A DNA stretch of 64,000 nt from Dactylosporangium sp040689395 (GTDB lineage Bacteria > Actinomycetota > Actinomycetes > Mycobacteriales > Micromonosporaceae), in NCBI RefSeq assembly GCF_040689395.1, contig NZ_JBFAZX010000004.1, forward strand, positions 1-64,000, read 5' to 3'. The stretch's first letter is position 1, and every line of letters starts with the position of its first letter. Below the pieces are notes generated by a model that did no database searches, was not told the origin of the DNA, and saw nothing but the letters and a program-made list of their open reading frames with translations. This document shows positions 27,189-35,353 of the stretch, one piece after another. The translations under genes were made by a program, and so were the position numbers.

Positions 27189-28076
27189 TCAGAAGCGCGC
27201 GAACGACCGGATCGGCATCCGCGGCCCGAATCGGGGCGCGCCGATCCCGGCGGCGCCGATCAGCGCGCAGACCCGCCCCCGGTGCGGCGCGAACGGCGCC
27301 AGAAGCTCGAGCATGTGCTCGTCGGTGCCGCGGGCCGCCCCGGTCAGCGCGAACGCCACGTTGTTCTTGATGTTGTAGTCGCCGACGGAGACCACGTCGG
27401 CGTCGCCGTACGCGGCCCGGGTCACCTCGGCCGCCGTCCACGGCCCGATGCCGGGGATGCTCACCAGCCGCGCCGTGCAGGCGGCCGCGTCCGCGGACCG
27501 CTCCAGCGCCGCCGCCTGCGCGGCCGCCCGGCGCAGCGTCTCGGCCCGCTTCTGCTCGATGCCGAACGGGTGAAAGGCCCAGTACGGCGTGGCGGCGAGG
27601 ACCTCCGGCTCGGGCGGCAGCAGCAGCCCCTCCCGCGGCCCGGGCGCCGGCTGCGAGAGCTTCCGCAGCATTCGCACGTATCCGTGGTGGGCCTCCTTGC
27701 CGCTCACCTTCTGCCCGAGGATCGCCGGCACCAGATGGTGGAAGACCCGCCCGGTCGCGCCGATGCGCAGCCCGGCGTGCTCCCGGGCGAGCCGGGCGAC
27801 GAGCGGGTGCTGCCGGGACAGCTCGGCGAAGCCGGTGACGTCGTCGCGCAGCCCGGCGATCGCGTCGGCCCGTGCCAGGAGCCAGTCCGCCCCCGGGCCG
27901 TACGCCTCGAAGGAGAGCTCGTCGCCACCGAGCACGAGCCGCAGCGTGCCCGGGCCGTCGGGGGTGCGGGTCGCGAACCAGCACGAGTGGGGCGAGATCG
28001 ACAGCGTCGGGTCACCCTGGATCAGCGCCAGGCCGCGCATGGTCCGGGCCAGGTCGTAACGCGGCGGGACCTTCAC
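27189..28076 (-). CDS. AlkA-like DNA-3-methyladenine glycosylase (HhH-GPD)
   Basis: A 295-residue base-excision glycosylase of the HhH-GPD superfamily. The helix-hairpin-helix is LVSIPGIGPWTAAEVTR, and the catalytic Asp lies downstream in SVGDYNIKN. The N-terminal AlkA-like beta domain is recognisable (GDPTLSISPHSCWFATRT). It removes damaged bases, probably alkylated purines; substrate range is not predictable. GTG 28076 overlaps the NurA-like stop by 4 bp, making it the distal gene of the herA-sbcD-sbcC-nurA operon. Confidence 0.9.
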   Translation of the reverse strand: MKVPPRYDLARTMRGLALIQGDPTLSISPHSCWFATRTPDGPGTLRLVLGGDELSFEAYGPGADWLLARADAIAGLRDDVTGFAELSRQHPLVARLAREHAGLRIGATGRVFHHLVPAILGQKVSGKEAHHGYVRMLRKLSQPAPGPREGLLLPPEPEVLAATPYWAFHPFGIEQKRAETLRRAAAQAAALERSADAAACTARLVSIPGIGPWTAAEVTRAAYGDADVVSVGDYNIKNNVAFALTGAARGTDEHMLELLAPFAPHRGRVCALIGAAGIGAPRFGPRMPIRSFARF

Positions 28077-29014
28077 GCCGCGACCCGGGACAGGGCGCGG
28101 TGCAGCAGCCGGGAGTCGCCGAGCATGGCGCGCAGCTTACGCTCCAGCCCGGCGATCGGCACCAGGTTCTGCGGCGCCCGCGGGTCCTTGTACGCCTGCG
28201 ACGCGAACCGCGGCAGCGTCACCGCCGACAGGTGCGCGAGCGCGACGGCACCGGCGTGGGTCAGGTCGGCCGAGCACTCCGCCCGCACGATCCCGGACCA
28301 CGGCGCCCCGGCCGGGCCGGGCAGCCGCAGGTACCACGCGAAACGGTTCCACGACGTGCCCAGCAGGAACACGGGCGTGCGCTGCCCGCCGCGCAGCGCG
28401 GTCACCACTTCGGTGAGGCCGGCCGGGAGGTACTCCACCCGGTGGGTCTTGATGTAGCCCAGCGCCCGGGGCAGGTGCACGCGCTCCTGCAGCGGCCCGT
28501 CGACGATGAGCAGGTCGCCGTCGGCCCGCTCCTCGTTCGACACGCCCACCTCCAGGGCGCGCATGTGCCGCTGCACGCCCAGCGCGAGGTCCTTCGGCTC
28601 GCCACGGGAGACCCGCCGGCCGGGGTAGCGGATGTTGCCCGCCACGATCGGCGGCAGGTCCTCGACGGGCGTGAACAGCCCCCGCTCGATCCGCGTGGTG
28701 GCCACCTGCGCCACGCCGCGGCCGAGCTCGCAGCGCACCACCCCGGCGGCGTAGGAGGCCGCGACCCCCGGGTGGGTCGTGCCGGCGTCGTCGGTGATCC
28801 AGACCCGGGCGTCGATGCGCTGCACCCCGTCGACGATGAGCACGGTCCCGGGCGGGTCGAGGCCCGCCGGCGGGTCGACCGGGCGCCAGGCGTCCGCGGG
28901 CAGCTCGACGTCGGGCTGGAGCTGGGCGCTGCTCTGCGCCTGCGGCCCGGAGGCCTCGGCCGCCTCGAACGACAGCCCGTAGGCCGGGTCCCACGCGTCG
29001 ACGTGGAGCTTCAC
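28073..29014 (-). CDS. nurA: NurA-like 5'-3' nuclease
   Basis: A 313-residue protein that I assign to the NurA nuclease family from motifs and context. There are two VDG acidic motifs (LIVDGVQRIDAR, Asp62; LLIVDGPLQERVH, Asp172), a following GYIKTHR (Lys189/His191) and the C-terminal WYLRLPG ... GIVRAECSAD with an Arg/Glu pair. A final DPRAPQNL ... GLERKLRAMLGD resembles NurA ends. NurA forms a ring nuclease driven by the HerA translocase and resects DNA ends with Mre11-Rad50. All three partners are encoded directly upstream. GTG 29014 overlaps the sbcC stop by 4 bp. Sequence similarity to archaeal NurA is distant, so confidence is moderate. Confidence 0.72.
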   Translation of the reverse strand: MKLHVDAWDPAYGLSFEAAEASGPQAQSSAQLQPDVELPADAWRPVDPPAGLDPPGTVLIVDGVQRIDARVWITDDAGTTHPGVAASYAAGVVRCELGRGVAQVATTRIERGLFTPVEDLPPIVAGNIRYPGRRVSRGEPKDLALGVQRHMRALEVGVSNEERADGDLLIVDGPLQERVHLPRALGYIKTHRVEYLPAGLTEVVTALRGGQRTPVFLLGTSWNRFAWYLRLPGPAGAPWSGIVRAECSADLTHAGAVALAHLSAVTLPRFASQAYKDPRAPQNLVPIAGLERKLRAMLGDSRLLHRALSRVAA

Positions 29015-31488
29015 AACCCCACCCGCTCGATGCGGGCGGTCCGGGCGTCGCGGCGCACCTCGAAGCGCACCGGTATCCGCTCGGCGAGCGCCCCGACGTG
29101 GGTGACGACGCCGACCATGCGGTCGCCGCGGGCGGCGAGGTTCTCCAGCGTCACCGCGACCGTGTCCAGCGTGGACGCGTCGAGGGTGCCGAAGCCCTCG
29201 TCGAGCACGATCGACTCGAGGCTCGCCGACGCCGCCGACATGCCGGCGAGCTGCTCGGACAGGGCGAGCGCGAGCGCGAGGGAGGCCTGGAACGTCTCGC
29301 CGCCGGACAGCGTGCGTACCACACGGCGCAGCCCGGCGTCGTGGTGGTCAACGACGTAGAACTCGCCCTTGTCGTGGCCGAGGTCGTACTGGCCGCCGGA
29401 GAGCTCCCGCAGGGTCCGCGACGCGCCCTCGACGAGGGTGTCGAGGGCCTCGGCGAGCAGCCACCGCTCGAACCGGTCGGCCCGCAGGTGCTGGGCGAGG
29501 GCCTTGGCGACCTGGCCGTCCCGGGCGATCGCGTCGCGCTGGGCGCGCAGCCGCTCGGCGTCGGCGCGCCGCTCCTCGATGCGCCGCCGCGCCGCCTCCG
29601 CGCGCTCGACGGCGACCGCCGCCTCCCGTGCCGGGTCCCCACCCGGCGCCGCCAGCCCGGCCCCGGTGAACAGCGCGGCGAGCTCATCGCGCACGCCGGC
29701 GGCGCGCCGCTCGGCCCCGTGGACCTCGTCGAGCGCGGCCGGCCGCCCGGCGCGGCGGCGGCCCGTCTCGCCGGTGGCCCAGCCGTGCAGCGTCGCCCAG
29801 GCATCGGCGAGGTCGTCGCGGTTGGCCGGCGGCGGCCCGAACGCGGCGAGGCCGTCGCGGGCGGTGTCGAAGGAGCGCCACGCGGCCCCCAGCCGCTCAT
29901 CGGCCCGGTCGGCGTCGCCGGCGGCGGTACGGTGCGCCTCGCGGGCCTTGCGCACCTCGGCGCCGGCGTTCTCCAGGCCCTTGGTGAGCCGGGCGATGCC
30001 GTCGAGGTCGCGCTGCAGCGCCTCGGGCGGGGCAGTGCCCTCCAGCTCGGCGTCCAGGGCGACCATGCGCTGCTCCACCTGCTGCGCGTGGGCGCGGGCG
30101 GTGGCGAGGTTCCGGTCGAGGTCGCGTAGCGTCCGGTCGCGCTCCTCCACGGTCCGGTCCGCGGCGTTGCTGCGCTTGCGGGCCAGTTCACCGACGGCCT
30201 TGGCCGCGACCACGGCCGGCTCGTGCGGCAGATCGGGCAGGTCGTGGACGGTCTGGGTGCACACGGGGCACGCCTCGCCGGCCCGCAGCTGCGGGCGCAG
30301 GGCCGCGGCCTGGTCGACGGCCATCGCGGCGTTGTACGCCTCGAAGGCCGCCTCCAATGCCCGCTTGGCCGCCGCAGCCTCGGTCCGGGCCGTCTCCACG
30401 GACCGCGCGGCCCGGTCGTGCTCCTCGGAGGCCGAGGCGACCCGATCGTGGACCGCGGTGGCCTCCGTGGCCAGGCGTGCCCGCTCGGCGTGCCGGTCGA
30501 GCAGTCGGCGCAGCGCGGTCACGTCGCCGGCGGCCTGCAGCTCGCCGCGCAGCTTCTCCTCGCGCTCCTCGGCGGCCCGGGCGTCCTCCACCGCCCCGGC
30601 GACGGCGGCGCGCGCGGCCGCGGCCGCCGCGGCCAGCCCGGCCGCCTCGGCGGGCACCGTGACCGCGCCGAGCCGGTCGATCTCCACGTCGAGAGTGGCC
30701 AGCGCGGTCGTGGCCTGCCCGGCGAGGCGGCCGGCCTCCTCCAGCCGGGGTGCGATCGCGTCGACGGCCCCGGCGACGCGGCGCAGCGCCTCGACCCGCG
30801 CGGCCGCCGCGGTCAGCGCCGCTTCGTCGACGTCGGACAGCACGGCGAGCTGCTCATCGAGCACCTTGAGCTTGGCCTCGGCGGCGGAGCCCTCGGCCGC
30901 GGCCCGCTCCCGGATCCGCCCGTACACGTCCAGGCCGAGCAGGTTGACCAGGATCTTCTGCCGCTCGGCCGGCTTCGCGTGCAGGAACGCGGCGAACTCG
31001 CCCTGCGGGAGCACCACGCACTTGGTGAACTGCTCATACGGCAGCCCGACGACGGTCAGCACCGCCTCGTCGACCTCGCCGGGGGTGCCGGCCAGCACCT
31101 CGGCGACGTCGTCGGCGTCGAGGCCGTGCTCCAGCTTCGACAGGTCCAGCTCGGGCGCGAGCGCCTCCAGCCCGGCGTGCTTGGTGGTGACGGCGCCCTT
31201 GGCGTCGCGGCGCACCACCCGGGACAGCACGTAGCGCACCCCGGCGGACTCGAACACCAGCCGCACCCGAGCCTCGGCGGCCGACGGGGCGAGCGCGTTG
31301 GCGATCGCGCGCCGGTCGCCCCAGCGCGGGACCGTGCCGTACAACGCGAAACAGATCGCGTCGAGGACCGTGGACTTGCCGGAACCGGTCGGCCCGACGA
31401 GCGCGAAGAAGTCCGTGTCGGTGAAGTCCACGGTGGTCGGCTCGCGGAACACGGTGAACCCGTCCAGATCCAGCCGGATCGGCCTCAT
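29011..31488 (-). CDS. sbcC: SbcC / Rad50-type SMC ATPase
   Basis: An 825-residue ATPase of the SbcCD DNA-end-processing complex. Walker A is GPTGSGKST (residues 32-40), the Q-loop is LPQGEF (about 161-165), and long Ala/Arg/Glu-rich coiled coils flank a zinc hook CPVC (407-410). The C-terminal lobe has the signature LSGGETFQASLALALAL (from 727) and Walker B IVLDEGFGTLD (Asp763/Glu764). It is shorter than E. coli SbcC (about 1050), so the coiled-coil arms are shorter. ATG 31488 overlaps the sbcD stop by 4 bp (ATGA). A longer ORF upstream runs through sbcD and is rejected. Confidence 0.96.
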   Translation of the reverse strand: MRPIRLDLDGFTVFREPTTVDFTDTDFFALVGPTGSGKSTVLDAICFALYGTVPRWGDRRAIANALAPSAAEARVRLVFESAGVRYVLSRVVRRDAKGAVTTKHAGLEALAPELDLSKLEHGLDADDVAEVLAGTPGEVDEAVLTVVGLPYEQFTKCVVLPQGEFAAFLHAKPAERQKILVNLLGLDVYGRIRERAAAEGSAAEAKLKVLDEQLAVLSDVDEAALTAAAARVEALRRVAGAVDAIAPRLEEAGRLAGQATTALATLDVEIDRLGAVTVPAEAAGLAAAAAAARAAVAGAVEDARAAEEREEKLRGELQAAGDVTALRRLLDRHAERARLATEATAVHDRVASASEEHDRAARSVETARTEAAAAKRALEAAFEAYNAAMAVDQAAALRPQLRAGEACPVCTQTVHDLPDLPHEPAVVAAKAVGELARKRSNAADRTVEERDRTLRDLDRNLATARAHAQQVEQRMVALDAELEGTAPPEALQRDLDGIARLTKGLENAGAEVRKAREAHRTAAGDADRADERLGAAWRSFDTARDGLAAFGPPPANRDDLADAWATLHGWATGETGRRRAGRPAALDEVHGAERRAAGVRDELAALFTGAGLAAPGGDPAREAAVAVERAEAARRRIEERRADAERLRAQRDAIARDGQVAKALAQHLRADRFERWLLAEALDTLVEGASRTLRELSGGQYDLGHDKGEFYVVDHHDAGLRRVVRTLSGGETFQASLALALALSEQLAGMSAASASLESIVLDEGFGTLDASTLDTVAVTLENLAARGDRMVGVVTHVGALAERIPVRFEVRRDARTARIERVGL

Positions 31489-32633
31489 GAGTTGATCACC
31501 TCGTCGTGTAGCCGGTGGAACAGGGCCTCGGTCGCCTCGTCGGCGTGTCCGCGCTGGGTGAGGTAGTCGGCGAACAGCTCCCCGGCGGAGCGCCCGGCCC
31601 GCGCCCGCTCGGGCTTCTCGCCGGCGCCGGGACCGGGCAGCAGCTTGGGGTCGATACGGACCTCGAGCGCCTTCGGCAGTAGCTGCTGGACCTCCTCGCG
31701 CAGCCCGGCGCGGGGCGCCTCCTGGACGTACACCCGCAGCCACGCCTCGCCGGTGTCCAGTGTGGACAGCTGGGCGAGGGTGCCGCGGACGGTGCGCAGC
31801 GGCGTCGCGACCGGCAGCGGGACCTCCCGCACCCGCGCCGCGGTCGCGGCGGTCACGTCGACGACGCTCGCGGTCACGAGGTTCTCCTCCTCGCCGAAGT
31901 CGATCGGCAGCGGGCTCCCGCTGTAGCGGATCGGGCACGGCCCGTTGACCTGCTGGGCGCGGTGCAGGTGGCCGAGGGCCGCGTAATGCACCGAGGACGG
32001 GAAGACGCTGGCCGGCACCGCATAGCCCATGATGGTGTGCGCCTCCCGCTCGCCGCCGCCCATGGTGGCGCCGATGACCGTCAGGTGCGCGGTGAGAAGG
32101 TTGACGGTGCCGCCGCCGAAGCCCTGCGCGAGCCGGCTGATGAGCTCGCCGATGTGGTGGGCGTACGACTGTGTGATCTCGGCGGCGGAGAGCTCGAACA
32201 TCTCGCTGGCGCGCACCGCGTACCGCTGGGACAGGAACGGCAGCGCGACCAGGCGCCACTCCTCCCCGCCCCGGGTCGTGCCGGACAGCAGGTGATCCTC
32301 GGGCTTGCCGATCGCGCCGCGGATCGTGATCCCGGCGGCGTCGGCCCACGGGCGCAGCGCGTCGAGGGCGTTGCCGTTGTCGTGGTTGCCGCCGATGACG
32401 ACGACCTCGGCGCCGCTGCGGCGCAGCGCGGACAGCCCGCGGGTGACGATCCGGGTCGAGTCGGCGGTCGGGGTGGCGGTGTCGTAGAGGTCACCGGCGA
32501 CGATCACCAGATCGGGCCGCTCGGCCTTGGCGACGTCGACGAGCCCGTTGATCGCCGCGATGTGGTCGGCCGCCCGCGACTGTCCCTTGAGGACCTTTCC
32601 GACGTGCCAGTCCGAGGTGTGGAGGATGCGCAA
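31485..32633 (-). CDS. sbcD: SbcD / Mre11-type nuclease
   Basis: A 382-residue calcineurin-like phosphodiesterase, the nuclease of SbcCD. Metal-binding motifs are HTSDWH (Asp8, His10), VAGDLYD (Asp48), GGNHDNG (Asn83/His84) and YAALGHLHRAQ. The start is TTG 32633: AAGGAG lies 7 nt upstream and the catalytic HTSDWH begins at residue 5, exactly as in other SbcD proteins. Longer frames run antisense-like into herA. It follows herA by 29 bp and overlaps sbcC by 4 bp. Confidence 0.95.
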   Translation of the reverse strand: MRILHTSDWHVGKVLKGQSRAADHIAAINGLVDVAKAERPDLVIVAGDLYDTATPTADSTRIVTRGLSALRRSGAEVVVIGGNHDNGNALDALRPWADAAGITIRGAIGKPEDHLLSGTTRGGEEWRLVALPFLSQRYAVRASEMFELSAAEITQSYAHHIGELISRLAQGFGGGTVNLLTAHLTVIGATMGGGEREAHTIMGYAVPASVFPSSVHYAALGHLHRAQQVNGPCPIRYSGSPLPIDFGEEENLVTASVVDVTAATAARVREVPLPVATPLRTVRGTLAQLSTLDTGEAWLRVYVQEAPRAGLREEVQQLLPKALEVRIDPKLLPGPGAGEKPERARAGRSAGELFADYLTQRGHADEATEALFHRLHDEVINS

Positions 32634-32662
32634 GCCGGCTCCTTGTCTAGCGCGGGACGTCT

Positions 32663-34432
32663 TCAGAACGGGATGTCGTCGTCGGACACGCCGCCGGCGC
32701 CGACCCGCGCCACGACCGCGAACGGGTCGCTGGACTGCACGATCGAGCGCAGCGTCGCGCTGGGCGGGGCGCCGGCCTCGGCGGGCCGGGTCGCCCACGA
32801 CGGGAACGGGAACTCGATGCACAGCGGCACCGGGATCTCCGGCTGCGACACGAACATGGTGCCGGGCTTGGCCAGCAGCGCGCGCTGGCGCTGCGCGGGC
32901 GGGAGGAAGCCGTACTCCGGGCGGGCAGCCTCGGCCGGGTCGAGCCGCCCGACGACCCGGATCGCCGAGTTGGCCACGATGCGCCGCTCCACCTCGCTGG
33001 CGGTCTGCTGCGCGCCGATGAGCACGACACCGAGGGAGCGGCCCCGCTCGGCGATGTCGAGCAGCACCTCCTTGATCGGGCTGGTGCCCTCCCGTGGCGC
33101 GTACTTGTTCAGCTCGTCGAGGACGACGAACAGCAGCGGCTTGGCGGTGCCGGCCTTCTCCTTGCGCTCGAACTCGGTGCGCAGCGTCACGCCGACGACG
33201 AAGCGCTGCGCCCGGTCGGGCAGGTTGTGCAGGTCGACGACGGTCACCTGAGCGGACTCGGCGGTGTTGATCTGGTGCGGCTTGCGCGTCGCGAGGTCGC
33301 CGCGGATGAGCCGGGACAGGTCCTTCTTGCTGCCGATGAGCCGCCGGGCGAACGCGTTGACGGTGCCCAGGCCGACCGCGCTGCCGGCCCACTGCCCGCG
33401 GGTGGCGTCGTCGTTGAGCTGCTCGACGAGGTGGTCGACCAGGTCGGCGTAGGAGTTGAGCCGGGTGCCGTCGATCGCGACGCCACCCTCGGCCGGCTGG
33501 GCGACCCGCGCCAGGTGCGCGGTCACCGAGTGCACCACCATCGTGTACTGCTGGCGCTCGTCGTCGGCGTCGGCGAACACGTAGGGCAGCAGCCGGTCGG
33601 CGCAGAACTCCGCCAGGGTCCAGTAGAACGCGTCGACGCCGGTGAGGCGGCTGCTCACGTCGGGGGTGCCGGAGGAGTCCCCGGCGCGCGGCGGCGCGTA
33701 GACGCGCACGTCAGGGAACGGGCCCGCGGCCAGGCCGAGCCGGGCATAGGCGTCTACGGTGGCCGCGTCGAGCCGGGCGTTGGGGTGGTCGAGGAACAGC
33801 AGGTCCTCGCCCTTGACGTTGAAGATCAGCGCGCGAGTGTTGGCGGTCTCCCCGGCGCCGCCGAGCACGCCGGAGCGGAACACGGAGTACAGCAGGAAGG
33901 TGGCGAAGCTGGTCTTCGTCGCCACGCCGGAGATGCCGGAGATCGACACGTGCGCGCCCCGGGAGCCGTCGAGGAAGTCGGCGTTGAGGAACATGGGCGC
34001 GCCGTCGCGGCCGAAGCCCATCGGGATCGTGCGCTCCATCCGGTCGAAGTACAGCGCGCCGGCCCTGGCGTCGCCCTGCGCGCGGTGCACCACCGCGCCG
34101 GGGGCCGGCGGCACGTACACCTCGGGGTCGACTCGGGTGGTGGTGATCTCGGCGGCCTCCTGGATCGTCGCCGGGAGGGTGCCGTCGGCGACGAGGAAGA
34201 CGTCGGAGTCGAACGCCACGCCTTCGTGCCGGGCGCGCACGGCGGTTACCACCCCGGCGATGGTCACCGGGTCGCGCTCGGGAAGGTCACGCTTCGTGAC
34301 GACGACGTCATCGAGCTGGAGGTAGGCGCCGTCCTCGACGGCGACCCAGAAGGTCAGCGGGGTCGCGTCGGCGGTGCCGAGCACACGCCCGACGACGGGC
34401 CCGCCCGGTGTGGGCGCGGATTCGTCCGCCAT
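32663..34432 (-). CDS. herA: HerA-like hexameric DNA translocase (DUF87 ATPase)
   Basis: A 589-residue HerA/FtsK-superfamily ATPase. The N-terminal region to about 110 resembles a HAS-barrel. The P-loop region is unusual: SISGISGVATKTS (166-175) in place of GxTGSGK[ST], with K and T retained but spacing altered. Walker B is VVLDELNKYAPREG (Asp439/Glu440), followed by a GRSLGVVLIGAQQTASEV sensor and RIVANSAIRVVGRL. HerA works as a ring that drives NurA during end resection, and the operon supplies NurA, Mre11 and Rad50 homologues. ATG 34432 has GGGGGT upstream; an in-frame ATG at 34468 is weaker. Defence-type HerA is less likely because there is no Sir2 or DUF4297 partner. Confidence 0.87.
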   Translation of the reverse strand: MADESAPTPGGPVVGRVLGTADATPLTFWVAVEDGAYLQLDDVVVTKRDLPERDPVTIAGVVTAVRARHEGVAFDSDVFLVADGTLPATIQEAAEITTTRVDPEVYVPPAPGAVVHRAQGDARAGALYFDRMERTIPMGFGRDGAPMFLNADFLDGSRGAHVSISGISGVATKTSFATFLLYSVFRSGVLGGAGETANTRALIFNVKGEDLLFLDHPNARLDAATVDAYARLGLAAGPFPDVRVYAPPRAGDSSGTPDVSSRLTGVDAFYWTLAEFCADRLLPYVFADADDERQQYTMVVHSVTAHLARVAQPAEGGVAIDGTRLNSYADLVDHLVEQLNDDATRGQWAGSAVGLGTVNAFARRLIGSKKDLSRLIRGDLATRKPHQINTAESAQVTVVDLHNLPDRAQRFVVGVTLRTEFERKEKAGTAKPLLFVVLDELNKYAPREGTSPIKEVLLDIAERGRSLGVVLIGAQQTASEVERRIVANSAIRVVGRLDPAEAARPEYGFLPPAQRQRALLAKPGTMFVSQPEIPVPLCIEFPFPSWATRPAEAGAPPSATLRSIVQSSDPFAVVARVGAGGVSDDDIPF

Positions 34433-34573
34433 GGTGTCGACCCCCAGTACATGTGTTCGCCTGTGCATCGTGCCTCACCGTCGGCCGTGGGTCGAAGGCA
34501 CCACGCCAGCGGTGGGCAGGTGAGTGTCCGATTCATGGCTCGGAATCGGGTGAAAACGGGGTATAACCCACGG

Positions 34574-34628
34574 TTATTCACAGGTTCCGGGCGGTTGTCC
34601 ACAGGCTTGTGGACGATGCTGTGGATCG
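34574..34628. promoter_or_regulatory. Cluster of DnaA-box-like motifs upstream of herA
   Basis: Four motifs occur in 55 bp: TTATTCACA (34574, plus), TTGTCCACA (34595, plus; matches the actinobacterial consensus), TGTGGACGA (34608, minus, one mismatch) and TGTGGATCG (34620, minus, two mismatches). Boxes 2 and 3 form an inverted pair around GGCT. Just upstream, ATAACC-CAC-GGTTAT is a further palindrome. It lies between herA and the reductase gene, not in a dnaA-dnaN interval, so it is not the chromosomal origin. It may be a DnaA-responsive or titration site. Confidence 0.5.
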
Positions 34629-34633
34629 ATGGC

Positions 34634-35344
34634 TTACCGGCTGTACCGCAGCAGAAGCAGGCCCTCCGCGAGGAGTGCGTGACGCAGCGTGAGCGCCTGC
34701 GGCATGTCGATCGGCGGCCCGGCGGTGATCCGGCCGGCGCCCGGCCCGGCCAGCAGCGGCGAGAGGGTCAGGCACAGCTCGTCGACGAGCCCGGCCGCGG
34801 TCAGCGACCCGAAGAGCTGCGGTCCGCCCTCGCTGAGGATTTGCCGCAGCCCGCGCTCGTGCAGCAGCGCGACGGCGGCGGGGAGGTCGACCTGGTCGTC
34901 GCCGGCCACGACGATGTCGGCGACCGCGGCGAGTGGGCCCGGCTCGGCGGCGGCCCGGGTGACGATGATCGGGCGCACCGGGGCGTCGGCGAGGGCCTCG
35001 TGCGCCGGGTCGAGGTCGCAGCGGGCGGAGACCACGACGAGGGTCGGATACTCGCTCATGCCGTGCGCGACCCGCCAGGCCCGCCGCCCGGCATCCAGCC
35101 GCAGGGCGTGGTAGCCCTCCTCGCGCAGCGTTCCGGCCCCGACCACCAGCGCGTCGCACAGCATCCGCAGGATGCCGAAGACGCGCTTGTCCGCAGGCCC
35201 GGACAGCGGCTCGCTGCGGCCGTCCACGTGCCCGGCGCCGTCGAGGCTGGACACGAAGTTCAGCCGCAGCCACGGGTCGGGCGGCGTGCGGTAGAGCTCG
35301 GCGAGGTCGGGTAGCTCATCTGGGGAGGGCCGCAGCAGCTGCAC
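34634..35344 (-). CDS. Pyrimidine reductase family protein (RibD C-terminal domain)
   Basis: A 236-residue protein with a RibD_C/dihydrofolate-reductase-like fold. Visible motifs are LNFVSSLDGAGHVDG, ADKRVFGILRMLCDALVVGAGTL, and the C-terminal ILSEGGPQLFGSL and DELCLTLSPLLAG. It lacks the deaminase domain of bifunctional RibD. It is probably an NADPH-dependent reductase of riboflavin-type pyrimidines, but there are no rib genes nearby and the substrate is uncertain. The 39-residue Cys-rich protein starts just upstream on the same strand. Confidence 0.87.
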   Translation of the reverse strand: MQLLRPSPDELPDLAELYRTPPDPWLRLNFVSSLDGAGHVDGRSEPLSGPADKRVFGILRMLCDALVVGAGTLREEGYHALRLDAGRRAWRVAHGMSEYPTLVVVSARCDLDPAHEALADAPVRPIIVTRAAAEPGPLAAVADIVVAGDDQVDLPAAVALLHERGLRQILSEGGPQLFGSLTAAGLVDELCLTLSPLLAGPGAGRITAGPPIDMPQALTLRHALLAEGLLLLRYSR

Positions 35345-35353
35345 CCGACGACC

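Noticed and set aside
29011..32349. 1112-residue SbcC form
   Set aside because: The extra N terminus runs through sbcD in another frame; Rad50-type proteins start at MRPIRL with Walker A near residue 32.
32663..34432. HerA as part of a phage-defence system
   Set aside because: No Sir2, DUF4297 or other effector is adjacent; partners are repair proteins.
34574..34628. Chromosomal or plasmid replication origin
   Set aside because: DnaA-box-like motifs are present, but there is no dnaA/dnaN or rep gene and no AT-rich unwinding element.
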